A DNA stretch of 37,613 bases, taken from contig MQVO02000094.1 of assembly GCA_001986395.2 (NCBI GenBank), positions 1-37,613 of the forward strand. Direction: 5' to 3'. The stretch comes from Irpex lacteus. Its lineage: Eukaryota; Basidiomycota; Agaricomycetes; Polyporales; Irpicaceae. Positions 9,702 through 21,716 of the stretch are shown piece by piece (within the stretch, counting starts at the first letter, position 1; the number at the start of each line of letters is the position of its first letter). The translations under genes were made by a program, and so were the position numbers. The notes under the pieces are model-generated. The model did not search any database, was not told where the DNA came from, and worked only from the letters and a program-made list of their open reading frames with translations.

Positions 9702-11591
9702 TCAGTTACGTGGAAGCCGATCGTTAACCCTCTCCTCGATAAATCTAGATAGCCTCCCTCCCCACTTCAACTCGAATCGTTGCTCTAACCGCTCAACAAC
9801 GCTCTTCAAGAACACCGGGTCTCCTCCACTGAGTACATCGAATGATTTGAGCGCCCAGTAGATAGTGTGCGCGTTGGGCCTGGTCTTGTGCGGGAGGTGT
9901 AGCCAATCGTCAAGGATTCTCTCACATGCAGAGAGCGACCAGCCTTGGGCACCACGTATGATGGACCTGCTGTCCCGGACGAGAGGCGAGATGCTCGGCA
10001 CGTCAATTTGGCTGTGACGGGAGAAACCAAGAAATATCGCGCGGTATACGGGCAGTAGAGCGTCAACATGCACCATCGAGACTTCCTTGTCGCCCTGCGG
10101 GGAGGATTGCAGCGCTCTGACCATCTCAACGAAGGTTTGCAAGGCTCTCCTGAATTGACCGTGGTATGCGTACGCCTGAACCATAGCTGTGTACGTAACT
10201 TCGTCCGGTAGGATATCCGTCGGCACGATCAAATCCATGCTCTCGAGATACGCGCGTGCGGCGTTGACCTCGACGGTCACCTGAGACATGGCATTTCCAC
10301 GAAGCGCTGCGAATATACTCTCGGCTTGGTCCATACGGTCCGACCGCGCCAGTGCCCACATATACAGCGTCCAACCTTCCAGTCCGAGCTCCATATTCCG
10401 TCGCTGCATCTCTGAGATTACCGCCCTGATGCCTGAGAGATTGCCTGTACGCGAGTGACGTTCCATTAGAGTGAGATAGATAACACGATCCGGGCGAACG
10501 CCGCTGGCCTGCAATAAGGATACGGCATGAGCGAAGGCCTGGTCGTCATGTGTGCGCGAAGCAAGATGCAGAACAGTCGCCAGAGTGCGTTCGTTTGGCT
10601 TCCGGGGGTGATCAGAATCCTTGGTGGTCTTTGAGGGAGACTTCGCATCGACTCGTAGTGACGCACCGGGCGACCTATTGTTCAGGAAGTCGTCATAGAC
10701 GGCAAGAGCGTCCTTGAATTGTCCCTCGGTGGTCTTCCGCAAACCCTTGCCGGCGGCGTCTATGAGAATATTCCATTCCCACATCTGCACCTTGCCTCCC
10801 GTCTCATGAATTCTGGACAAAACGTCTAGCAGGCATTCGAAGTGGGCTCGGACTCGTGGACGGGTAGCGGATATTACTCGTACAAGGCGATGGAGGTGTC
10901 CCCAAGAGATGAAATAGCTTTTCTCGTGCGGTTCTGAGAAGCTGAGCGCTACATAGGCTGGCCATGCTTGTTGGAGAGAGTTTGTGGTAGCCAGTGTGCG
11001 AAGGTATTTGTAGCGCATGCGCCGTCGTTGCAAAGGCAGGCGGGCCTCGTCGCGGAAAAGGGATGCGAAAACCTGCCGCTCGGCGTCTGTGACAGAATAG
11101 TGTACTTCGGGTGTGGTGGGTCGAGCAGCGCTGGCCTTCTCGCCGGAGGAGGCTTTTCGGGGTGACTCTAGGGTGTGGGTATATGTGCGCTGCTCGTCTA
11201 CGGTTCGACTCTTCCGGTTTCTGCACCGGCATGAGAGATAAATCTTGAGTATTGGCTGGACGGGTGTCACGAGTGGACCGACGGAAGTTGGTCCTTTGAA
11301 ATTCTGAGCTCGTTTCACTGCCGTAGACTTCAACCTTTGTAGAGTCCCTTTCGCGTCTCTTTCTATGGGCCCTTTGTGCCTCGCCTCTATACCGCGCCTT
11401 TGCGACTGAGCCATTTTGTTCGGGGGTTCTGTGTGTACTTGGCCATGATGACGGTCCGGCAACGTTCTCGTCGCACCCTTCCACGTAGCAGCAGAGACAC
11501 TTCCAGGGGCAGCCTGTGTAAGCCATCGAGCGCGTGAAGACTGCTGGGGATGACGAAAGCATCTGAGGCCCGGAGAGGACACTCTCAGCAT
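9702..11591 (-). CDS. Pentatricopeptide-repeat (PPR) protein, probably mitochondrial
   Basis: A single-exon gene of 629 residues. The N-terminus (about 45 residues) is rich in Arg, Ser and Ala and poor in acidic residues, as in mitochondrial presequences. The middle and C-terminal parts contain helical repeats of the PPR type, for example VRPDRVIYLTLMERHSRTG, EGWTLYMWALARSDRMDQAE and LPDEVTYTAMVQAYAYHGQF. PPR proteins of this kind bind organellar RNA and act in its processing, stability or translation; the target here cannot be told. The ATG at 11591 is the first in this frame. An intron in the low-complexity N-terminal third cannot be excluded, but none is needed. Its 3' end converges on the AMMECR1 gene, 221 bases away. 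Confidence 0.85.
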   Translation of the reverse strand: MLRVSSPGLRCFRHPQQSSRARWLTQAAPGSVSAATWKGATRTLPDRHHGQVHTEPPNKMAQSQRRGIEARHKGPIERDAKGTLQRLKSTAVKRAQNFKGPTSVGPLVTPVQPILKIYLSCRCRNRKSRTVDEQRTYTHTLESPRKASSGEKASAARPTTPEVHYSVTDAERQVFASLFRDEARLPLQRRRMRYKYLRTLATTNSLQQAWPAYVALSFSEPHEKSYFISWGHLHRLVRVISATRPRVRAHFECLLDVLSRIHETGGKVQMWEWNILIDAAGKGLRKTTEGQFKDALAVYDDFLNNRSPGASLRVDAKSPSKTTKDSDHPRKPNERTLATVLHLASRTHDDQAFAHAVSLLQASGVRPDRVIYLTLMERHSRTGNLSGIRAVISEMQRRNMELGLEGWTLYMWALARSDRMDQAESIFAALRGNAMSQVTVEVNAARAYLESMDLIVPTDILPDEVTYTAMVQAYAYHGQFRRALQTFVEMVRALQSSPQGDKEVSMVHVDALLPVYRAIFLGFSRHSQIDVPSISPLVRDSRSIIRGAQGWSLSACERILDDWLHLPHKTRPNAHTIYWALKSFDVLSGGDPVFLKSVVERLEQRFELKWGGRLSRFIEERVNDRLPRN

Positions 11592-12534
11592 CAATGTGAC
11601 ACACAGTCATCCTGCAGCGATTTGAGCATAGTTTGGCCAGCTAAACTTCAATTATAACATACCGAGTGTGCACAGTACGCGCACGGTGAAAGCAGGAAGC
11701 GTGTCGAACGCGACCTTTTGCGGGCAGAGCAGGCGTGGATGGAGGAGAGACAGCAAAGTCGCCAACAGCCAGTGAGCGGCTATTTCGTCCGAGGTATTTC
11801 ACGGCACGCGATTGGCTTGCAGCTCTGGGCGTTTCTCTCAGAGCGTTCGGCGCCGAAAAGGGCAACTCATCACTTTCACGCTCTTGACCGCCATGTCAGC
11901 TGTGAATTCCTAAGCACAAGTTCTGCTCGATAACGTCCATTTGACAGATGAAAACGAGCTCTGCATGTAGATGCGATTCTAGTCATACCTCTGTGGTGCT
12001 CAATACCACTTAAACAGAACGTCAGAAGACTCCAATGCCAAGTAGTCCTCATGGATATCAACCAGATACCCTAGCTCCCTGGGATACAACTGGTATCCTC
12101 TGAAGACTCATAGGTATGTGTATATTACGCATATTTGGAACGAGCGTTACTGATCCAATATAATTGCTCATCATAAAACGATGCGGTCAGGTAAGTCACT
12201 CCTGTCCATGGAACGATACATCAAGTGCTTGGGTTCTCTGGAATACACCCCATTCGTCTTATAGAAATCAGTTGCCGTCAATGCAGGTTTGAATACATAT
12301 ATGAAGGAGCTCTAATGTATCCTACAGAGCTTCATTCCGCTGTGGGGACCCGTCCAAGGATGTACATTGAAACATCCTGTCCCTCCGCTATAGCTAGCCT
12401 CAGTGCGCTTGCTCCACAAGGGCAGGGCACATCGACGCTGGACGGGCAACACATCCATGGCCCTCTGATTGCTGAAACAATATTCTGGGGTAAAATTCCT
12501 GCCATACTCCCCATCAAGGTCCGAGTCCTTACTA
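11592..12534. other. Intergenic region between divergent genes
   Basis: These 940 bases lie between the starts of the PPR gene (minus) and the membrane-protein gene (plus), and so should hold both promoters. No frame shows family resemblance or joins to either neighbour. I see no repeat or RNA gene in it. Confidence 0.45.
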
Positions 12535-13816
12535 ATGTTACCGACAACATATGACATAGGCGCATTCTCGTCTCTCATCGTCTTCTCAGCCGCCATGTTG
12601 ATGTAAGTCGACCCATCGTATGCTTTACCACACGCTAATAATCAAATCTCTATACTAGTCGCGATCGCCCCCGCAACTCGAAGAGACTCTTCATGATGGC
12701 CATATGTGTCCTCATGTATGCGGTGGCGACGGCACACTGGGCGATCACCGTGAAGTGGCTTCACGACGTGTTTAAATTCGTCGAAGGTGTCTCTGCAACC
12801 TACGAGGGCGCAACCCCGAATAAACTACCTACGTTCCCGGATTGTACCCAAACCGTGTTGTTGGCGGTCAACGTATGTGCTCGCTTGTATATCCAGACAT
12901 CTTTCATTTATGCTAATGACATTGTATTCAGATCATCCTCAGTGATCTCGTTGTTCTCTTCAGGGCGTGTACAATCTGCACCGGAAATCGCATAGTGCGC
13001 GCCGTCTCAACTGTACTATTCCTCGCGCTGCTCGGTCAGTCGATCCTACCAGTTTAACAACCGAGTAGCCTCTGAGATTTTGCGCCAGGTGTTTCCGGAT
13101 ACAGCATATACAAACCCTGCGCGATGTCTGAGAACGCACTATTCGCAGCGGTCTGCACGTCCTGGACGCTAAACGTGTATGCGACAATTATCATCGTATA
13201 CAAAGCTTGGTGCGTGGACAAGATCTCGCTCAGGCACTGCGAAATACAAACTAACAATCAAACGTGAGCAGGACGCATAAACGAGTCGTTGATGCCTTCG
13301 TCTCAGGCAAAAATACACGAACTCGCCCGGAGAAGTTTCTGATATTGTTAGTCGACGCAGGACTCCTATACTGCGCTTTATGGGCAGGTCTTTCACTGAG
13401 CTATCCACGTACCGCTCTCACAGCTTAGTCCAGACTCTTGCCATGGGCACCTCGCTCGCCCTTTACTCCCCGGTGATATCGTACCTCCAGAACGCGGCCC
13501 TCATCCAATTAGTCGTGTGTACCTCCAATTTTCAACGAGCGCACACTGACGAACGACATACCAGGGCATGTATCCCACTATATTGACCACTTGGGTTTCC
13601 TTTGAGAAGCTGTCAGGCGAGGAAACGGTGTGCGACAACAAAAGCACACAGACCATGTACGGGCGCAAACGGGCATCCGAGCCTACTGGCCTGCAGATAT
13701 ACGTTAACCGTGATACCGAGGTCGATGTCAAGTCTGTAATTGAACTAGGACAAATGGGAAGCTGCTCGTCTCATGATACGTACCAAGTTGTTGTGAAGAG
13801 TCACACTGGGATCTGA
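12535..13816 (+). CDS. Multi-pass membrane protein of an Agaricomycete-expanded family
   Basis: Seven exons (12535-12602, 12659-12872, 12932-13034, 13089-13209, 13272-13387, 13429-13514, 13565-13816) join to 319 residues with about seven hydrophobic segments and a hydrophilic tail of about 65 residues. Recognisable family-type pieces are NIILSDLVVLFRA, the loop-helix LYATIIIVYKAW-like segment (here NVYATIIIVYKAW) and LVGMYPTILTTWV. Proteins of this layout are abundant and functionally uncharacterised in mushroom genomes; some authors group them with receptor-like proteins. The first exon starts at an ATG reading MLPTTYDIGAF, the only start keeping the first helix. The 13388-13428 intron is very short (41 nt) and its ends are the least certain. 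Function unknown. Confidence 0.8.
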
Positions 13817-14084
13817 TGACTTGTCACGTATTTCACGTACAAATTTCCTGTAGCAGTTGATAGATTCACCGAACTTACTATTCATTTCATGCCTTCACGA
13901 TCGCTCGCCATAGATATGGGACATGGTCGAGAATAGCACTCATCCCACCTCTGAAGAATACAGCATGCAAAACGACTGTAGGCATTGGCAGTACGTAGCA
14001 TAGTAGAAAGCGTAGAGAATGACATAATGCCTATGGATGAGAACGTGCAAGAGGTACGAGAGCGGAGTAAGTAAGTACAAAGGA

Positions 14085-15591
14085 TTATGCCCGGGCCTTG
14101 AGCGTTCCCAAGAACGAGGCCTTTTCTTCGAAGGTCTGGAAGGCACCGTGCTATAAAACCGAAACATTAGCACCCCGTAAAATACTCCTGAGATAACAGC
14201 GATGGGACTTACACCGAACTTCGAGGAGGTGTCGATGAACTTGAGTTGCACCTTCTCAAGATCACGACGAGAAGTGTGGACCATCAAGGACTTGCGGAGG
14301 GTGATGACACGCTTCTTGGTACCAGGGATAGAGCCCTTGAGGATGACGAAGTCGTTCTTGACGATACCGTAGTGAGGGAAGCCACCCATCGGCGTGATGC
14401 TCTTCTTGGTGATATCGGACTCGGTCGATGCGTTCGAGTCGTCCTCACCAGAGCCGATACGGTAGATCTTCTTGTTAAGTTCGGTACGGTGATGGTAGCC
14501 GTCTGATTAAACCTGATCAGTAGATGAAAACTTTGCAGTAAATTAAAAATGTCACTGACTTTGACCAGCACGGGCCACCGAGAACATGACCTTGGAAGGA
14601 TGCCATGCACCGATACAGGCGACCTTACGGAGACCCTTGTGAGTCTTACGGGGAAGCTTCTTGGTACCCCAACGGTGAGTAACACCCTCGAAACCGTGAC
14701 CCTTAGTGACAGCGATAACGTCGATAACCTCATCCTGCTCGAAGACGGAGCTGACGGGGATGGGCTTCTCGAAGAGACCGTGGGCGAACTCGACCTTGTC
14801 AGCGATCGAGCCACCGTTAACCTGGATCTCCATGAGGTGGGCCTTCTTCTGGCTGAGACCGGTCTTGCGGATTTGGGTGTGTGCGAGCACACGGACGACA
14901 GTGGAGTACTTGCGGATGCGCTCGAGCTCACGGGCGATGGACTTGCCACCATCCTCAGAGTGCTTCTTGGCGTAGCGGGTGAAGGCCTTCTTCTTGGAGC
15001 GGTACCAGTTCTTGTAGAATCTGCGCTTGAGCTCATCGGAAAGATGGGAGGCCCAGACGGTGGTGAGAGTGCGGAGGCCGCGGGGAGTCTCGACGTAGCC
15101 GACAACACCGACAACGATCATGGGAGGAGTCTCAACAACGGTAACGGCCTCGACGATTTCACGCTTGTGCATCTCTGTTCATTATGTCAGAGTAGGACCT
15201 CGCTGAATCGGTAAAGCGATACGTACTGGAGCCAGGACGGTCAAGATCACGAACAACGTGGGTCATACCGGCCTTGTAACCCAGAACAGCAGTCAAGTGT
15301 ACGGGCTTCTTGGGGTCATCCTACGAATCCGCAAACAGCTCAGAATTCGCCCTGTCTTCGCCACAAACTCTCCAACTTACCTTGGGGAAAGACTTGACCT
15401 TTCCACGGTGACGTGCCGCACGTTTGCGGGGGAGGAAACCAAGGGAGCCGTGACGGGGGGCTTCGTACTAACGGCATTTTGAGTCCAATCTGTTCGATTT
15501 TTTCTCTGCAAAACACATACCTTACGGTGACTACAGGTCAAAAGTCAGTTAACAGCATGCAAGTACATAACTTCGGCGTACGTACCTCATC
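14085..15591 (-). CDS. RPL3: 60S ribosomal protein L3 (uL3)
   Basis: This large-subunit protein has an extension that reaches toward the peptidyl-transferase centre. Seven exons join to 388 residues, the usual length. Hallmarks are [14 protein letters not shown], the GYKAGMTH region, [80 protein letters not shown] and [13 protein letters not shown]. From the 5' end, the exons are 15587-15591, 15521-15530, 15381-15467, 15227-15320, 14560-15174, 14213-14502 and 14085-14150. The first coding exon supplies only ATG AG and the second only ten bases, together giving MSHRK before YEAPRHG. That matches the family N-terminus exactly, which supports this model. No frame breaks. Confidence 0.97.
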
Positions 15592-16416
15592 TTGAGGGTC
15601 TTGAAAGTCGGGGGGAGTGCAGGCGTCTATATTGACCAGAACAATCTCTGACCCGCTGGTGTGGCTGAGGTACTATACAGTACATCCAAATATGGAAATA
15701 GCGCTTTGAACCTTCGGGCGCCCAACAGGAACGCGTTCCTCTACTTTATCTTGCTATACTTACTGCTCCAACAATTTTACTGTACCTGCGAATCTACTGG
15801 TCGACTACTCGAGCTCTGTTGGCGATCCCTTTTTTCCCAACGCTGTAGGAACACACACTACACCCATTATACCGGAAGGCCTAGTAAGTCAGCAACATCA
15901 GCAGGAGATATCGGAAGAGTCTTAGGGCTATGTTGTGTCAGGTTTAGTAGTGCTAGATGCGGTTGCATCACATCTCTGGCAGTTGTGAACCACTCTGACC
16001 TCCACGCATCCTATGGTACGAATCACTTCGACTTTCGATGCTTATACACTTTGTCTTGTCCAACGTCAATGTATACTTGAATGGATATCATGCTATGAAT
16101 GCACAGATTCTACACAGTGTTTTCGTAACATACCATACCTATTCCTACCTTCTAGCGTAGTGCATATATTTTGCCTTTGTAAATGCGAACAAGTACATGC
16201 GGGAAAATATCGGTGTAACGCGGTCACGTGTAGATGTATGTCACTCGCGTGCTGTGTGACGTGGATGTGACACACGCGTTGACTGGTCACATCTTCTTGT
16301 GTAGCGTGCTCAGCGCCGGAACGTGGCGAGCTCGGCAGACACCATCGACGACGACGACGTCCTGAAACCACGCGTGCACGTCGTTGCCGCCCCCTTCCTT
16401 AACGCCATCATCTGCG
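15592..16416. other. Divergent promoter region of uL3 and Mrc1-like genes
   Basis: These 825 bases lie between two genes that point away from each other. The Mrc1-proximal part is dense in CACGTG/ACGCG-like words, including ACGCGT at 16274-16279 and GTCACGTG around 16223-16230. No coding frame of known type is seen. An ATG at 16323 opens a different frame that has no family resemblance and would lose the RTYGRRK motif. Confidence 0.5.
16274..16279. promoter_or_regulatory. MCB-like element ACGCGT upstream of the Mrc1-like gene
   Basis: ACGCGT is the MluI cell-cycle box bound by MBF-type (Mbp1/Swi6) factors that drive G1/S genes in yeasts. It lies about 140 bases upstream of the chosen start of a replication-checkpoint gene, where such an element would be expected. 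A six-base palindrome occurs by chance often enough that this is suggestive, not proven. Confidence 0.4.
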
Positions 16417-19400
16417 ATGAGCTCTCCCACCTCGTCCCCGGTGAAGATTGTCCGACCCACACGAACTTACGGGAGGCGGAAACCAATCGAGACACCCGAC
16501 GCGCAGACCCCCCTCACCAAATCTCTCGCAGTCGACACGAGCCCCAGTGTGTCGAACACCAGTCCCACGAACTCTGTATCCCTCGACGATGTACCACCCA
16601 GCTCGGACGATGCGGGCTTCGGCGACACGTCCTTCAATGACGACGACGACGACTCTCACGGCGAGTCGGATGTCCAGAATACTCTTAGCGACGGCATGGA
16701 CGATGTCGCGGGTTCCAGCAAATACGCTCGGCGCAGTCTGAAAGATGCGCTTGCACAGATTGACGAGCAGTTTGACAACGAAGATATGGACGTTGATCCC
16801 TCTGATACGCGGCAGTCAGGGCCAGGAGAGAAAGGCAACCTTTTGTCCAAAGGAGTCGCGTCGGGGTCCGTATCGGACGACCCTTTCGACAGTCCAGCCG
16901 TCAAACCCACCGCTTCCCGCCTTGTTGAACAAGACGGCGCATCACCGCCGCGTGTCGCCCGACGTCTAACGAAGCAGACGCGCTACCTGAACGACTCAGA
17001 CAGTGAGTCCCCCGCCGAGCAAGCCCAAACTTCAGCACATAGTTCCCCTGAGGCCTTGCATCCTATCAACACCCCTAACACCCATTCTTCTCCAACCCCT
17101 CCTACGTCTCAGGATATGGCCCCTGTGTCGGCCAAACAGAAGGGCAAGGCGAGACAGAGGAGCCATTCCGCAGAGGAAGATGATTCCGACGGCATGTTAC
17201 CCACTGTCCGCTCAAATAAGACGAGAAGTGGGCGCACGTCGAAGGGCAAGCGCGTCAAGGTCAGTTTAACCTGTGCTTCTACCACACAGTACTAAGGGAG
17301 TTTGTTCTAGGCTCCTACAAAGAAGGAGCTTTTGGAAACGCAAAAAGCCACAGCTCGTATCAAGGCTGATCAGCGCCCTACCCTTCCTCGTCGCGAGAAC
17401 AAGCTAAGGATCTCCTCCCTCTTTGAGAAGCTGTCGTGAGTGGTACAGTTTACCTCTATCAGTCCTAACTCACAACGTCATAGCAATGGACTCCGCGGCC
17501 TGCCTTCACATGAACCTACGCCTGACAATCTGACTGCATTACACTCTGATCCTATCCAGCCATTCTCTTCGTCTCCTGCTCGTCCGACTGAGACCTTCAT
17601 CGCAAGGCCCTCCTCCCTTCGTCCTCAACCCTCTCGTTCGTCATCGAGTACCGTCAAGCCGGCTAGCAGAGACTTTGTTCCCTCTGGACTTCTTGGCGAT
17701 GATGAGGATGAAGCTGAATCATCCTCGAAACCTCCACGCACACCGACCAAAGCCCAGAACGACGTGTTCCAGTCGAACGGCCTCTTGGATGGTAATGGCG
17801 GATCACCCGCCCCAGATGGCATGTCGGACGACGAAGAAATGCCTTCTGTAGGTCAGATATTGAACGAAGCAAACAGGGAGAAAGAGCAGACGGAGATACA
17901 GAGGAAGCTTCGCGAGGCCAAGCTGCAGTATCTCCAAAAACAACAGCAGCAAGCCGTCGATGGAGAGGACGATAGCGACTTGGAGATCGTGAATGATGAT
18001 ATGCACACAGTGGCGAAGGAGGAGGATAAGGACCGACGCTTTAGGAAGGCGAAGCACATAGGAGAATCCGTCGGCAGGCAGAAGCAGCTTACCGCAGCTG
18101 GGAAGGCCAGTCTCATCCGGTCGCCAACCAAGACCTCAACACTACGCGGGGACAAGAGGGACTTCGAGATACTGTCCGCTGCCGCTGCTCCCTTGTTCTC
18201 AGAGGCACTCTCAAAGGCTCGCAAGGGCAAGGGCCGCGAGGACACACACGTCAATCAGAAGGACCTGAACCAGCTGCTCCTCCACGCGTCAGACAAACAG
18301 AGCAGGGAGCTGACGGCGCAGAAGGAGGCGGAGTTCGCTAAGAGGGTGGGGCAGCGTCGCGAGGAAGAGCCGAGTGTGGACAAGGCGGGTCTTTTGCAGA
18401 TGTTGGCAAAACGGAGCAGGGAGAATAGGGCTAGGGAGGATAGCTCGGATGGTGATGATGAGGGTGAGGAAGATGATGAGAATGATCGTGATTGGCAGCC
18501 GGAGGCCGAGAATGAGAACGAGGACGACATGGATGAAGACGGGGACATCAGTGAGGGCATGACTGATCTTCCTATAGCTACGGACGACGATGTTGGCCCT
18601 CTCGACGCTGAAGATGACGACGACGACGAGAACGACGAGAATATTCCGATGAGGGTCGGAAGGTCCGCTGGTCGTCCGCGAGCAGTATTCGACTCTGATG
18701 ATGATGAAGACGGGGAGAATCGTCCTCCTACAGGGCGCGTATTGGTCGCAGGATCATCTGTCGTTCTCGAGCCTCCCGCAGACCTCGAAGTCCCCCACCC
18801 AATGCTGAGCCATCGCAGCTCTGTATCCTCGATGTCGGAGCGTCTTGAAGAAGGTACCGATAAGGAGAACGACTTCCGGTTGATGTTTGATAGAGGCGAC
18901 GACAAGGAGAACACTGCAGTGGCGAGCCAAAGCGGCTCGACAGTTGTGTCGCCTCTGGCGGCTTTGCATGGTGGGAGCGGTATCTTCTCTTTGCCTAGCC
19001 TCGGTCGGACTGCTTCGACGTCTTCGGTGCTGGGTCTGAACCCCACTCCAGCTGGAGAGGAACGCTCACCTCTACAGGAACTGCCGACTGGCGACGAGGA
19101 TGAAGACGTCTTCTTAACCCCGTCAACGAAGCAAACCCTGCATAGACCGTCCACCTCGAAGTCACCGCTCCTCTCTCAGTCCCTAAGTCCGCTTCAGTTC
19201 CGCAGCTCTGGGAAGGGCAAGGGTCTCAGTTCGCTGTTCGAGGATGATGAGGCTGCTGGGCCGAGCTCAACACCGGGTGCTCCTGCGTTCTCTCTTGAGC
19301 CTGCTGCCGATATCCGACCTGGTGGAGGTGGACTCTCGCAGTTCTTTGCAGCCTCAGGACAGGCGGATGCCTCTCCTGCTCCTATTCAGCTGGGGAAACC

Positions 19401-21275
19401 CATTGGCTTTTCTCAGTTCATGACACCTATCAAGGTACGAGTCTGTTCGCTGCGACTGCATATACTGTGACTGATGGTGAGTTGTGATTGCAACAGCCAA
19501 CTGAACCATCTGGGTCGCGACCTTCTGGCGATCTCGCGTTGACACTTGGGCAAAGCCTGCAGCCAGCCCTTGAGGTCGATGAGAGCCTCCTTCGACAGGC
19601 GGATAACATCTTTGAGAAGGAGCAAGAGTTCATAGTCGAGGAAGGCGCACGCGTGCCAAGATCGGCCGCGAAACCTCTCTTCATTAATAGACACGGGTGC
19701 GTATTCGATCATAATAGGTTACTGACATGAGTAATCCATTTGGCTTACGTGCCTTTCAGGTTCTTGACGCAAACGAAACCTCCCTCGTCACCGGCATCAC
19801 CAGCATTCGCTGTTGCTGGTCCATCAGTGACCAGACAACCGCTGAGTACCATCGCTCTCAGTCGGATGTCCGAGGGCGAAGATGAAGAGGATGAGGAAGA
19901 GAATCTCCGCCCTAGACGATTGAGAAGGCGAAGCTCAACGCCCGAGAAACTCCAAGGGTATCGCTCAAGTCCGTCGCCTAGTCCCGTCAAGCCCCGCAAC
20001 GCGTTCGACCTCCTGGGACATAAGCCTGGCCGTATCAAGGCGCCGCAGTTCGATAAGAAGAGACTTGAAAGGAATGAGTTCATTGAAGGGGAGGCTGAGG
20101 AGTCTGACGAAGATGCTGGGTTCGGTTTCGGCTTGCCAAAGAAGAAAGACGAGGAGGAAGAATTGGACGGCGAGGACCAGGACCAGGTGTTGGAGGAGTT
20201 GGTGGACGACGCTCATATGGACGATGATACGCTCAACGAGGAGAGGGTGTTGGAGAAGGTCCAGGAGCATCGTGCATTGGACGATGCTGCAGACGAGAAG
20301 ATTGCGAGGGACGCGGCGGAGGGTAAGATGCGCGTTAAGCGAAGGAATAACCTCCTTGACTTTGACGACGATGAGAGTGACGAGGAGAGCTGGGAGGCTA
20401 AACAGGCAAGAGAGCGGATGGCGAAGAAGCGCAGGATTGAAGGTGATACGCTGGAGCAAATAGGTACGCATCGTTTTCATCTCGTCTATCGGAGTATGAT
20501 CAATAACCTGCTGCTACAGAAAAGAACCCGGAGACACAAGCCTTCGCAGCAGCGTACAGGGTCGATGATGACGAGGACGAGTTCGCCCATTTAGACCATG
20601 AGGATACTAGCTTCTTTGGCCTTCCTGACGGTGGCCATGGAGTGGACGACGACGACGAGGACAGCGACGAGGAGGAAAGAGAAGTTGTCGATGCCAGTGC
20701 CCTTCGCGAACAGCTTCAGAGAGTCGCTCGAGGAGAAGAGGTCAGTGGAGCTTGCCCGATTTCGCTTGCGACTACGGCTAAACCCGCCTGTTTAGACTGT
20801 CGAAACCATAGATGTCGACGACGTTCAGTGGCTCAATGCAGATGACGACGACGATATGGACAATGTCCGTACCAGAGAACTCGACGTCTTGCACAAGCAG
20901 CCTTTCGGAGCCGGACCCTCGAACGATATGGAGTGGGACCTCATGAAGGTGCGTTTCTCACCTATACTTTTGATGTCTATGCTGAGGATTCGCGTATGAT
21001 TTTAATAGCCCCGTCGCGACCTCACCTCCGAAGACCTCGCTCGCCAGCAGAAGTGGGCTCGCAGTGAAGGCAGCACGAGGAATATAGGCACTGGCCGAGC
21101 ATCTGCCGTCACTGGCATGAACAAGTCAGCCAAGACCGGTAGCGGGTCCATGCCTAGTCGTCGTAAAGGACCTGCTGGGCCTGCCACCGCCTCATCAACG
21201 CAAGGCGCGAAGAAAGTGGCAAAGGCTCCCAGCGTACTGTCGGCCGTATCTGGCAGGCGCTCACGTTTTGCCTAA
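16417..21275 (+). CDS. MRC1: Mrc1/Claspin-like replication checkpoint mediator
   Basis: Mrc1 travels with the replication fork, stabilises it and passes the stress signal from Mec1/ATR to the effector kinase. Eight exons (16417-17259, 17311-17435, 17484-19434, 19497-19696, 19760-20463, 20520-20740, 20796-20948, 21009-21275) give 1487 residues, largely acidic and disordered. The N-terminus has RPTRTYGRRK. A coiled segment (ILNEANREKEQTEIQRKLRE and following) lies in exon 3. Around residues 1147-1290 is the MRC1-like domain: EFIEGEAEESDEDAGFG, a region of acidic residues, then RRNNLLDFDDDESDEESWEA and KNPETQAFAAAY. The chosen ATG follows a longer open frame that has no other ATG. SQ/TQ sites exist but are not strongly clustered. 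Confidence 0.88.
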
Positions 21276-21716
21276 CTCGCAGGCTTTGCAGGTTTCCACC
21301 TGTGCTCATGCTGTCGGAGGACTGGGTGCGAACCGTTACATTTCTATATATATGTCGCTGTCTATGAACAGTAAGTAGCATACCCATTATTTCGTTTTGT
21401 GTGCTTGATATTTTACATTCCCGCTATGCATGTATCGATTCTATACTATCTCTCTACGGACTAGGTAGCTTGTCGCGCATATTATAGTGCACTCTCCCCC
21501 GTTAAACGTCGTCGATTTGTACTGCCTTGATGAATCTTGTATGTCCAATGTTATCGCAGGGATTTGCCTCTGAAGATCTGGACGCCTCAGTGTTAGACTG
21601 CCTCGTGCAACCCAGAGATCCGGATATGATGATTTCAGGCCTGTCATTCATACTCACGACCACCCACCACACCTTCCTCTGAACGTCCATCATCAACTCT
21701 ACAAACTCCCTCAGTA
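21276..21716. other. Intergenic region, Mrc1 3' end to Naa38 start
   Basis: These 440 bases should hold the Mrc1 3' UTR (an AT-rich TATATATATG stretch near 21345-21355) and the Naa38 promoter with a C/T-rich leader just before 21717. No gene is supported. Confidence 0.45.

Noticed and set aside
14284..15214. Long antisense and shifted frames (221-276 residues) over uL3
   Set aside because: They are by-products of the strong codon bias of the ribosomal gene and match nothing.
16323..16640. Alternative start of the Mrc1-like gene at ATG 16323
   Set aside because: This frame has no family resemblance; the frame starting at 16417 contains RTYGRRK and continues into the rest of the protein.
18255..19154. 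A 299-residue Ser-rich antisense frame
   Set aside because: It is a shadow of the acidic, low-complexity Mrc1 exon 3 (codons for Asp/Glu read as Ser on the other strand).
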